Below, one piece after another: positions 13,701-25,382 of a stretch of DNA of 64,000 nucleotides. The position numbers and the translations under genes were made by a program. Position 1 is the first letter of the stretch, and each line of letters opens with the position of its first letter. The notes beneath the pieces are model-generated. The model saw nothing but the letters and a program-made list of their open reading frames with translations, was not told the origin of the DNA and searched no databases. Source of the stretch: Zonotrichia leucophrys gambelii (taxonomy: Eukaryota; Chordata; Aves; Passeriformes; Passerellidae); the NCBI RefSeq assembly GCF_028769735.1, contig NC_088172.1:61163075-61227074 (forward strand), read 5' to 3'.

Positions 13701-16700
13701 TGTAGTTATTAAACATTCACTTCAACACTTCAACTCAACTTCTGCTGTACAAAAAGTTGCAATAGTTTCAGTGAATATTTTCACAGATGTCTATTTCAGA
13801 GCTGGTAACTCTGTTGGGGGGGAGTGTGATTCCCTGCAATGCAGAATGGAATAAAGACACACGCTATCTTTCAGATTGATGATTATGTGAAATCAAAGTG
13901 ACAAAATAGTGTGGAGTTAGTGCTATGAGCAACAATCTTCTCACTGAGCTCAGTAAACTGGAAGGCTGTTCCACTGACAGGGGAGAAGTCCTTGGACATC
14001 TTGTTGGACAGCACCTTACCTTTGCCACTTTGGCGTGCCTTGAGGTCTGGCACTACTGTCCTGCCCTCTACCTCAGTCACAAAGAAACGAGAGCAGAAAG
14101 ACCAACCTCAGTGAGAGCTCAGCTGGTACACAAGCAAGCAGGACTCACAAGATAGCTCACTTTGTCTGTCTGATTCCCAGTGGAAAAGCACTACAATAAG
14201 ATGAACTTTTGCAACAAATGAATTTCCAACATTAACACAGCAGCAATAAGGACAAGTTTCCCCTGGGATCAACTAGAATGAGCACATCTGATCTGTAAAG
14301 CCAAGACAACAGACAACATACACACACACTTCACATGCAGAAAAAAATACTTTGAAATACCAATATAACCACTAAGTGAAGCTAGTTCCATCTCTGTTTA
14401 AGGGCAACAATTTACTCTAATGCATGCAGACTAAGTCAGCTTCCACTGAATTAAAAAGTGGGATTCATTTTGTCTTCAGTTAGTGCTAGCCTTTGATATA
14501 TTACCTCTGACCACAAAACTAGGTCTTTATTGGTGTATTTATATTTATAAAGTCATGGAAAGAGCATTTCTCTAAAGGGCACTATGTCAAACTCTCATTT
14601 TAAATTATTTGTTGACCCATTTTTTCACAGGAGAAATCTGATACGCTTTCATAGAAGAAAGAAAACAGAAACAAGATGGGGGAAACAAGCTCTAGGTTGA
14701 AGAGAGATGATGAGGATAAATAAACCTGACAGATGCTGATTAATATGATCTGACAAACATTCACTTTTTTGAGACTCTAAGTAACTATTATTATTGCGGG
14801 GAATTCAAACCATGTAAAAGTATTTTAAGACAGAGTAACATAACAAAAAATCCCAGAAGAGAATGAGCATTTTCTTCTATTCTGTTATGTGTTATTGACT
14901 CAAAACATACCATTACTTCACATATAAAATAAGATATAATAAATTCTGATACTGTATTTTCCAGTGTGAAAGTATGAGCAATTGATGGAGAGCTATATGG
15001 TCTGAAGTGAATGTAAAACCACAACCAGAGAAAAACACCCTTCTCCAGAGGATGGACCAGATAATCTGAAGGAAGATCCATAGATGCAGCCTGTGGAGAC
15101 CACTAGGCTCTTATCACCTCAGCTTAATAAGAGTTAAGCAATCTGTAATGCTACTTTCAGACACAACTAATACAGAAATTCAGAAATTTCAGTTCATCCC
15201 AGGGCTTGGATTCCTGATTTTGGTGTGCAGCAGTGTAATCCCATTCCAGAAAAATCTGAAATATCTGAGTTATTGTTCTGTTAGTACATCCTGGTCATTA
15301 GCTTGCCACTAAGTTTGGTTTTGATTACCTCCAAGTGAAATCAATGGATACTCAAAGGAATAGGCATCCAAACTCTTAGGCACACTTTCATAAAACCAGC
15401 ATCTTTCACCTGGTTATATCTATCTTTACATACAAAAAATAACTTTTAAATTCTATCTCTTATTTTTGTGATTTCTCAAATTAATTTGTTTGCAATTGAA
15501 ATAATAATTACTCATCTTTCAAATGTTTTGGTGTTCTCACAAAGGAATCTGTATGGAAATAAAAATTCTTCACATTTCTCAACTCTTCTGACATTGAAAG
15601 CAAGTATTTTTATTAACATGACATTTCCCCTAGGGGCAATCACCTCTTATGTTTCATGATACAAGTAATTAATGTTTTCATTCAACTTACCTGAGACTAT
15701 GAATAGTATTTCTAGTGGGTTCCACCCTCATGTATCTGGCATCAGCCATATGGTAGGAAGGAATAATTACTGTTTATTAAGCCTACATTAAACTTTCAGA
15801 GAACAATTTTATGAGATGCCATAAGGTCGTATACTTACTGCAGTCATTAATCTTCTTTGGGCATCTTTAATCAAGCAGTTCTAGCAGAACAATTAAAAGA
15901 TGTTAGGCCTACATAAATGCTGAAGTTATTATGCAGGTTTTTGTCTTTAAGAACCAATATGCTACTGAATTATTTTCACATGTGAAATTGCTCTGTTTTA
16001 AGCTCTGGAATCAGGTTTCCTTTATAAAGGTAATTTTTTAATGGTTTCTGACTCTGTAGTGAAAACACCATATGAACATGACATGCTGGTTTTAGAATTA
16101 CTGTCAAGTATTCACAGCAAGAGCTCGGGAGTTGGATACAACATTTCTAACACGAAGAAAAATAACAGCAATCAAACAACTAACATCCAAAGTCCATAGC
16201 CAAAGTTCATGGATGACATAAGTACAAATTGTCCAGTAAAATAGCCCTGAAATATTAAATAGAGCAGTTTTAGGGGTTGTTGGCATTGCTGTAGGCACTT
16301 GCAAAGAACGTGGAGAATAGAACACTGCCATAAAGGATATTGATGGCACCTCTGTGGTCCTGAACAGAGCTATTGCAGACATTGACCTCTATGTCTTCCT
16401 GCTCTGCTACACCATGGCAGGAATTTGGCAGTAAACGGCTCTGTTACAACTCACACACGAGCTACCAGTGAAACAGTCTGGAGGAGGCAGGTCTGACACC
16501 TGGTCACATGCTTTATCCCACAGAGGGTACTGCCTTTCCTGAGGAAGCTGCTGTGGTTGCCACACTTCCACAGGGAATTCATCTGCTGCCACAAAATATC
16601 AGCTAAAATATCAGTGCAGCTACACACACAAGAATTTCAAACAAGAATGCCAGGCATCCAAAACCAAAAAAGAAATCAAGTTAGTAAAAAGCCTGACTTC

Positions 16701-18400
16701 CAAATGTCAGCTAAAATGTCTTTTCCTTTGGGGCCCCTAAGCATTTTAAGAGGAATTCAGGAGGGGACAATAACAGATGTCAATGGAAAGATCAGATCCT
16801 TCAAAGAGAAGTGTCATCAAAAGAGGTGAAGTATGGCTTCTATTCATAATATAATTCTTGAAAATGCATTATCAGCCCCTTTGAGGAAATTCTGCTAATG
16901 TTAAGCAAAACACCCTTTTCATACTAATGAAGTTCCTAGGGCTCTAATATCTAGAAGTCATTACCCAAATGAGGTCCTCCAAAGGAACCCTACAGAAAGC
17001 AGCAGGAGGAATGGAAGAGAAAGCACCTAGGAGTAGTTGGGCCAGGCAAGGTAAGGTCCTGTTGGATTGGTGATGAATATTTATATCCAAAGGTTTTTCA
17101 GACACCTTTAAAAGACTGACTACTTGCATAAAGAGAGAACATAAACTATTAATAATTTTCCTTTTATAAATTGAACCTAGAATATTTTCTTGCAACATTT
17201 TAGAAGACAGAGAATTCCATAAGGTATTTAAGGTTGGAATTACTGTTTGGTAACCAACAGAAGTATTTTAATGGAAATTAGTTTAAAAACTGTTGCCAAA
17301 CAGCTCAAATACTCTTACAAGAGGAAAACAGCACAGCAAGGAAGACAAGACAGTCACCTAAGGGTTTGTATATTGACTGGTCATTTTGAATAGTTTGAAA
17401 TCACAGGTTCACAAATAACAAATACAATCTCACCTTAACCTGGAGAGCAGTGTGGTTTGAAAATATGCAAATGTGATAAATATGTGTTTAAGCAAATAGA
17501 GTCATGTTTTCAGCACAATGCTTCTTTCAAAAGGATTTAACCAAACCTTGATAGCATAGAGTCATATGAGTTCTCACTTGATTCTCTGTGTATGCATCTG
17601 CAGTGCATGTGGTTCTCCAGCTCATGCTTTTCAAAAAATTGATGAGGTCTGAAGAAATCATCTTACAGAGAAAGATGTAAAGAATTCAGCGTGCCTAATT
17701 TATCAAAACAAAATTGAGAGATGACTCAATACATCTGTGTGGGCATGAAAAACAGAGTATTCAAAAGTGCTTAAGAAAAATGAAGTTAAGATGGGCAAAG
17801 TATAGAAAAATTCTTTTTTGTTGCACTTGACAAAGCACCTTTATAAATAAGGTTTTAATTTCTATAATTGTGGCTGATCAAGCATTGAAATAAATAAGGA
17901 AAAGTTTGTTTCTGTACAGTCTCTAACCTTAATATAAGAGAAGTAGGATGTTTGAGAGATTTGCTCTCTTCAAATACAATTTGTTATGTGCAACTGTATA
18001 AACCATAAGTCTATTCTATGCAGAAACCAGAACAAAATATTAAATTTACGCTCTTTCTTTCAAAAAATTCTGAAAGAATGGGAGTTCAACATTTTCAGTC
18101 AGGGTAATCTTACAAAATTCAGAGGCCACTCTTTCTCATAACCTGCCCTCCTTTAAAGCTGTCTCTGACCTCCTTGGCTGGAAAGGCTGCAGGAGGTTCT
18201 ATTTGAACCAAAACAAGAAATTGAAGGAGCCAGCTAGTGTGAATGCATAAAACAGTAATAGTGTGTAAAGAAATCTAAATATATTTCATAAGGACAACAT
18301 ATGAAATGCAAAATCCCACATCTGAATGCTACTATTTTCATGTTCAAGATTTTTTTACTTCTTTTAGGATTTTTCATATTAAGAACTGGGATCTCACCTT
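7791..18400. other. Gene-free AT-rich DNA
   Basis: No recognisable exon, RNA gene or transposon. The longest chance frames are about 95-115 codons (10451-10795 minus, 14791-15081 minus). A slightly GC-richer patch at 10560-10860 is open on both strands but shows no family motif. Confidence 0.65.
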
Positions 18401-18432
18401 TATATGTATATATACACACACATACATATATG
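18401..18432. repeat. 32-bp alternating pyrimidine-purine tract (TA/CA/TG)
   Basis: Starts TATATGTATATATACACACA and continues CATACATATATG without a break in alternation. It is a compound microsatellite able in principle to adopt Z-DNA or a cruciform, since TATATGTA and TACATATA are complementary ends. Confidence 0.85.
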
Positions 18433-21400
18433 AGAAAATCCACCCCATATTAACAAATCTGGAATTTTAAAAAGAATATTAAATCAGCAAGACTTCATTG
18501 CTTTGATACAACATGTGTTAAACAAAGCATGAAAAGATACTATGCAAAAAAAGTTATTTTTTGACTCATTGTTTCTTCCCTGTCTCTTTTTTTTGAGGCA
18601 TGAAAAGAATCTTATAGAGAGAATTCTATTTCATTGGTTTATATTTGAATCTTTAGGTGAAAATGTATGAATGCCTACACACAGTTGACATTAACAGGAA
18701 CACTATACCCTACTTAAGTTAAGACATGTTTTCATTGCAGCTGTAAGTATGTGATAACATTCCAAATTAAATGATTGTTGGAGATAATAAAAAATTTGGA
18801 ATGGCTCTGGGTCCTTATTTTTTAATTGCATTCTCTTTCTTAATGTCTGATACACCATCTATTCATTAAAGTGGTAAGCATGTTACTCTAAATTTTCTGT
18901 TCTAAAACGTTGGTATCCAGAGAGAGTTTAGAGATTACTAAATAATAACAAAAAAATTAACAGAAATAACAAAATAATAAATACAGATATGAGAAAATAA
19001 GCCTCGCAAATTTGCAGGTGAAAAAGTCATAATTCTGTTTTTCCAAGAGACAGTTCAACAGCTTTGTGACTGGCAAAATCCTTGGGGGAAAAAGGTTAAC
19101 CACTAACGAAGCAAAAACATATGACACAGAAAAAAGAATTAGCATTTGAAACAATGAAAAAGGATTAGGAAAAGAAAGCATTTGAAGCAAATTAACATAC
19201 TTTTGCTATTAAGTTTCAAGAAAAGGTAGGTAGATCTGAAGAGAAATGTTTTTTACTCTTTTGATTGTCAAGAAATTATCACAAATTGAAAATCAGTAAA
19301 CAGGAAAAATACCAGAATATCTTTGCACAGCTTGTTGACAATTGGGAATTGGTTTCCAGACAACAAACAGAGAAAGTAAGTATTATGTGTCTACTTAGAC
19401 AACACAGTCATATATTGCCATGGTTTCTTAAGAATAAAAATAATTAAGAATATAAGAAGCAACAGTTGCTTTTAAAATTATTTTATTTCAGAAACAATGG
19501 AGTAAAAACTAAAATCTGTATAACTGTGTCTCATTCTGCTCAAGGGTGCCAGGGTGTTCTTCATTTAATTTACCAGACTGATCTCCCTGAGCTGTGCAAC
19601 ACCCACACACCAGGGTCCCCGGGAGGCTCCACCACAGACACCCCACACTGGCGCTCCCCAGGGTCTCAGCTCATGTTCAGCTGGGAACTCACCTTGCTCT
19701 GGGAATCAGACATTCCACAGCTCAAATGCACTTTGAGGTTTAAATGAAGGGGGAAAATGACAACCTGGTAATTTTGCCATGATTTCTTCCTTTTTTTTTC
19801 TTTTTAATAAAATATGTTTCTGTCACTTTCCTAAAGCAATTATCACATTATTAAAAGGACTGAAATTACTTGCAAATAGCAAGCTTCAAGTTCTATACAT
19901 ACAAATTATTTATTCATTATTCTTGTAAATCAGAGAGCTCAGGTTACTTTTATATCTTCTATCTTTTATATCTTTCTATCTTATATTGTACTGTAAACAA
20001 GGAAGTTTTCAGTCATAACCACTCACCACATTAACAGATAAATTCTTCAATATCCTTTCCAAAAATGAAGGGGTCTCCTCAAGCTGCTCACTGTCATAAA
20101 GTCTAAAAGCCTGTTCAAAACTCTCTAAGATGTATGAAAGGCTTGTACTTTTTCAGTGTTTTATTTTCCAGAACTCTTTTTAGCAGTCGGGCTGCATGGT
20201 TCAATTATTTCATTTTGGTTACAAAGCCTGCAGAGCTTCCAGTGGGTAAATCCTGGTAATAATTCTGTTCTACCTGTGTCTGTAACAAGCCAGAGAAGCT
20301 GAGAAGATAATTTTTATGTCTCTAATTCCCCACTGGTTGGTCTTTGCTGCATGCCTGGTGATGGCATGCAGTCAAGCATATAAAAGAGGCTTAGCATTTC
20401 TCAGCATGCATGGCAGCTGCAATCCAGCCCACGAATTTCTTCAGCCACAAGCAGAAGGCATGCTAGAATAGTGCCACAAAACAGTGCTTAGGGGTGTATC
20501 TGCCCTCTATCAAATCCTGCTCTTTCTAAAGCTAGGGCAACAAAAACATTTTCTCATTGTATTCTGGATTTATTTTCCCAAGTCCTGTTTAGCTAGAGGT
20601 TGCTCCCTGTTCTGCTTATAAAAAGAATCATTCTAAAGAAGTCTAATAGAAACCCTGTATTTTTAATTATTTTCCCCAAAGAAAAAATAAATTTCAGAAA
20701 CCTTATTGCTTTATAAATGAGTTTTCAGTTTTGAATGCTTTTCTCCACTTCTGCAGAGCACACCTAATTGTCTAAGTCATTAAATAAATTTTCTAAGTAT
20801 TTTCCTTTTCCTAGAAAGGGTTTTGATAATAACTAGTAATCTTTTTTTCTTCCATTGATTATGATTTTTTTGTGGATCTTATTTTACTGAATTCACCTAT
20901 TTTTTCTGTAACCCCAAGAATGCTTAGACATGTTTTATCCTATAAAATCTGTTATGCCCAAAGGACTCCCTTAAACATAATTTGCAATATTAGTTTCTGA
21001 TAGCATTCTTTGCAATTAATCTTGACAAGACAACAATTTGCATTTTTTAAAAGCATGTTGGTCATTTTAGCTGCTCTTTCTGGTTGTAAGGATAAACAGT
21101 TTCATGCAGTGAATAGTAGTGTAATACGTTACAGAAGGATATTTTGGGAAACAGAATTTTAAAGACCATGATAGCTGAAAGGGAGCAGAAGAAAGCAGAA
21201 ATGAAAGTTATTGTCAAATTTGTTTCCCAATGGCCTTCTGTTAGGCATTCTAACTCTTCAGTCAGACACATTTCAATCTCTTTCAAATAGGCACAGACCC
21301 ACAACAATGGCTTTGTCATCAAATTATATATCCAGATTATTACCTTCCAAGAGGAGTTGTGCTATTCCATTTCATGGATTAAAGTCATAAAATTTAAGTC

Positions 21401-21780
21401 ACAGAATTACTTTGAAATTTTTTGAGAACGTAGAGATTTATTTCAGGTTCAGGTTTAAAAAAAAAGTTACTTTAGTTTTTAAAGCCGTTCCCATTGTCAT
21501 GACCTTTCTAAATCACAGTGAACTTCTGGAGAAAAAAAACGTTCTATACAGACTTTTAGAACAGATAATAAAGCACAAAAGTACAGTGGCTTTACTACAT
21601 CTGATTAAATGGACATGAATCCCAGCAATTTGTATCCAAAATTAATTGCCCCTCCAACTGGAGGCTTAGGAAACAGTAAAAACACTTTTGATGTCTCTGT
21701 CCGACAGAATCAAAGCAGTCTTGCTTGGATAGCACTTTTGGATAGCGTTTAACCCCAGGCTTCTACTCAGAGATGAACTG
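18433..21780. other. Gene-free AT-rich DNA
   Basis: No coding signature. A GC-richer island at about 19540-19740 (CCCCGGGAGG core) is open for 93 codons on the plus strand, but I recognise no protein or repeat family in it. Confidence 0.65.
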
Positions 21781-21910
21781 TGAACATCTCCAAGGATGGG
21801 AGTCCCTGGACAACTTTTCCAGTGCTTCACCCCTCTCGTAGTAAAAAGATTTTTTTCTAATTTCCAGACTATATCCCATGTTCCACTGTTTAGTGCCCTT
21901 GTCCATTGTA
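21781..21910 (-). mobile_element. Degraded CR1 LINE fragment
   Basis: CATCTCCAAGGATGGGAGTC, then GACAACTTTTCCAGTGCTTC and a run resembling 'GTAAAAAAGTTTTTCCTAAT' match the antisense of the CR1 3' region upstream of its terminal repeats. Both ends are lost. It is a non-functional relic in the gene-free flank. Confidence 0.75.
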
Positions 21911-21912
21911 GG

Positions 21913-21927
21913 TAGGGTTAGGGTTAG
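21913..21927 (+). repeat. Short telomere-like motif
   Basis: TAGGGTTAGGGTTAG, about two and a half TTAGGG units, directly beside the end of the CR1 fragment. It could be chance or a trace of telomerase-assisted break repair. Confidence 0.6.
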
Positions 21928-24900
21928 CACAACCAATTCCCATACATTCTGAGCAGGACACTCATGACTTTCTAGACTTCTGCTTCTTTTATTTAATTGG
22001 CATTATATTTTTCCAAAATATCTCTTTTATAAAGGGAAGAATCCTGTCTAATGAAACTGCCCTTCCTGCAAAGCTAGTGCAAATGGCTCAGAAGATGGTT
22101 AGTCAAACCTCTAACAAAACCAAGTATGAGATGTAATTATTATGATGATCTAATGAAATTAGGCTTCATATTGTTATATTGTTGACTTCCCCTCACTACT
22201 CCCTCAGAAAAGAATTGTTTTAAAGAATGCAGAAGCAATAGTTTTCAAAGGCTGTTCTCCTTGGAGAAAAGTACAAAAATTTATCAGATCAATACAGTCC
22301 TCATGAATTTTCAGAAATTAAGACAGTGTTTTCCTTAGAAATTGATTTCCTTTTGGGGCTGCAACATTGTATGTTCTCGTTACTCACGAGAAAATCTGGG
22401 AAATTCACTCTTTCAGTTAAACTGTAAAAAGCTCTGAGGTTACAAGATTCAAAATGAATTAAGCATTTCTTCCCAACATTTTTCTTACGCTTATTTCATG
22501 CCTCCAAATGATACTAGATTAATTAATTTGAATCATATTAAGAATACAGGTGTATTGCAAAAGTAATTTACAGAAACATAAATCGTTTCAGATCCCATAT
22601 TGAGTAAGTTAATTTTGCATATTAAGAGGGTACTATATCATTTCACCATGTAATAACAGTGATAAAGTATCTAACAATATCTGTATGCACCCAAAAGACT
22701 TCTTTTCCACTAAAAATGTTAATTCTTCTCTAATTAGTATTTATGCCAGAATTCCCCTTTTCCAGCTAGTCATACCACACATGTTATAATACAGGTAATT
22801 GGGCTTTCAGTGCTATATAGATAACTCTGCCATACATGCATAGCATAGTCAGAATATATACAGTAAGTCTGAGACTTCCCTAAATATCATCACACACATT
22901 AGTTCTTCTATGTTCCTCAGCTGTCTCTGGGTATATTAATAGAAAAATACTAGTTTTCTCAAAACAATTCATTTTCCCTGCTCCTGACCCTTTACTACCC
23001 TGGTCCATATAAAGTTTTGTGAGTTGGTTCATTTATTTTATAAGGGATTGCCACTTCCTGCTTTTATGATTGTTTGAAACTGTCATTGTTCCCATGCAAG
23101 TGGACAGGTTTGTATAATTATTCTGTGCATGTCTTGTCCACAGAAAAGAAAAAGAGAGCATTTGACCTAGAAATATGGTACCCTAAATCCAGTTGCCTGA
23201 GCCAGAATCCATGTTATCCCAACATCTCCCTGTTCAGCTCATTCTGGTGCATCACTTAGAACCCCTGGCTATACTCATTCGAGTTTCTGGAGCATGTAAC
23301 AATTTACATATAGTGAAGAAACTTTAGAGGATCTCAGGTAATAAAAGTAATCCAAACTGTGAGAACACAAATTAAGCCTCAGCAAGATACAATGAGGATG
23401 AAAAGCCAAAAAAAGATATCAGATAATGAGAGTAGGGCTCTGGGACATCTGAGCTTCACCAGCCTACAGTGGCAAGACCACAAGCACAGTAAATAACTTG
23501 TTTACTGCATCTAGGTCAACTTGGTAAAGCAATGCTTGCACAGATGTTCCTACACACAAATAATGGTTAAACTGCAAACTGTATAATTGGGCCACAGTTT
23601 GTCAAGAGCTGCTCATACATGCAAAATGTTAACTATAAAACAGCCTTGTACGGTAATTTCCTTTCAGAGTTACAGTTGCTCATACTTAAATTGCTGCAAT
23701 TGAGAAATTAAGCAGCAAACAACAGAAGAAGAATTTAAAGTGACTTGTTTTTTAGCAATTCTCCCAGGCAGAACATTTTGAGCAGTATTATTTGGATTGC
23801 TCCTCAGAAGCTGATTTCAACCAGCCTTTTCTAACTCTGTTGTATTCCTATGGCAAGGAACCTATAGTCTGCATAAAAATGATGCAGGTGAAATGTGCAT
23901 ATTAGTCTTGCAGGCATATTAATTACTTTGATTATTTTGTTTTTTTTACCAAGTACGTCCAGATAAGAGGCTACTGTAATTCAGGCTGCACAAAGATTCC
24001 TTACAAAAACATTATAACTAATTAGTAAATAATTATACATGAGCTCCATGATGCATATAGAAGTGAAAAGTGTATAGATTATTGATTATATACTTTGGAG
24101 ATTGCTATTAACACTCAGTACCGGGAAGTTCCTAAATTATATTTGCATACATTTTAGATGTTAAGGATCATTAAGACAAATAAAGATTTGGAAAAAGATA
24201 AAAGAATGATTTCCAGTCTGTGAAATGAAATCATTTGCAGAAGTAAAATTTGAACATGAAATAGATTTCATATATTGCCAAGGACTACTAGTTAGGAAAA
24301 TTATATTGTATTTTTTCTGAAATGATCCAGGATTATTTTTGCCTTTTTATGCAATCACTTCCAAGTACTGCAAAGTATGGGGTATTAACCTAACGATATG
24401 GGGCAGAAGTCTGAACAAACAGAAATAAAAATTGCCTCATTACAGTCAAGAACAATGAAAGCTAAATCAGGGAGAGATAAATCCCACATTCTCTGGATGT
24501 ATCTTTACATTTGTGTATTTAAATTATTATTAATTCTACACTTGTCTGAGCATAAAGAACCAGTGAAGAAAATAAATTCAGTGTCAGTATTTCCTGTCCA
24601 AAGCTCATTCCATTCTGTCAGATTTATTCAAACACTGAGTGGTCTTCCAGATGTGCACAGAACACTATGAACCACTGCTCTTTTCTAAAAAAAGGTTATT
24701 ATATATTATCTTATTATTATTATTATTACCATTTTATTTTTTTTTTTATTATTTAGGGTTACACTGTAAATCCCTTTAAAACAGATCAGTAGTTACATCA
24801 AAACTATGAAGCTACTTATTCTAATATAGATTGTAGATACCTAAAAAGTTCACAGTATTTTACTTAATGCCTGAAATTTTATCTTGTTTGGACAAAACCA

Positions 24901-25306
24901 AAAATCAATTGCCACTATATGGTCAAGTGGTATTAATTTTTTTCTATTTCCTATTCAGTGAATTTACAACTTTCCTTCCATTAGGTAGACTACACGATAA
25001 AAGGACATGCCTTGTTGTCAGCACCAAGCAGCTGTTTAATCAATTGAAATTCAATTTGTTCTCACAAGGAAGTGTCTGCAAGTCTGTGGGTATCAGCAGG
25101 TCCAGCAGTGCTGCCAGAGGACTGAGCCAATAACACAACCAGGAGAACACAGATGTACCTTCCCAGGCACTGGGGGAGATGGGAAGGGACCCCTTCAGAA
25201 CGGGATGCACTGAATATAACATGAGCACATTACCACAGGAGGGAAGAGCAGCCCCTCTGGATGCCACTGTCTAAGGCAGATGCCATCCATTCTCCTGCCT
25301 TCCCGC
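21928..25306. other. Gene-free AT-rich DNA
   Basis: Nothing recognisable except the TTA microsatellite. Composition becomes GC-richer from about 25100 toward the palindrome at 25307. Confidence 0.65.
24711..24728. repeat. (TTA)6 microsatellite
   Basis: Six uninterrupted TTA units, followed after a short gap by an 11-12 nt T run and more TTATTA. Simple sequence. Confidence 0.9.
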
Positions 25307-25382
25307 TGATGTGCACGACAGGCACAGCACGGCTCACAGAACAATGCTTCTTTGAGCCACGCTGTGCCTGTCGTGCAGATCA
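25307..25382. repeat. 76-bp near-perfect palindrome (hairpin/cruciform candidate)
   Basis: The two halves pair about a centre between 25344 and 25345, with 32 of 38 positions complementary. Arms 25313-25336 and 25353-25376 carry GCACGACAGGCACAGC and its reverse complement. Mismatched pairs are 25311/25378, 25329/25360, 25330/25359, 25337/25352, 25342/25347 and 25343/25346. It is GC-rich compared with its AT-rich surroundings. As RNA it would form one long stem, like a miRNA precursor or a fold-back element, but its nature is unknown. Confidence 0.9.

Noticed and set aside
17215..17245. AAGGTATTTAAGGTTGGAATTA considered as a CR1 3' end
   Set aside because: Only about 15 bases resemble the CR1 terminus and the following sequence does not match.
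19540..19747. GC-rich patch with CCCCGGGAGG core and a 93-codon frame
   Set aside because: Considered as a small exon or CpG island; too short, few CpGs and no recognisable protein or splice signals.
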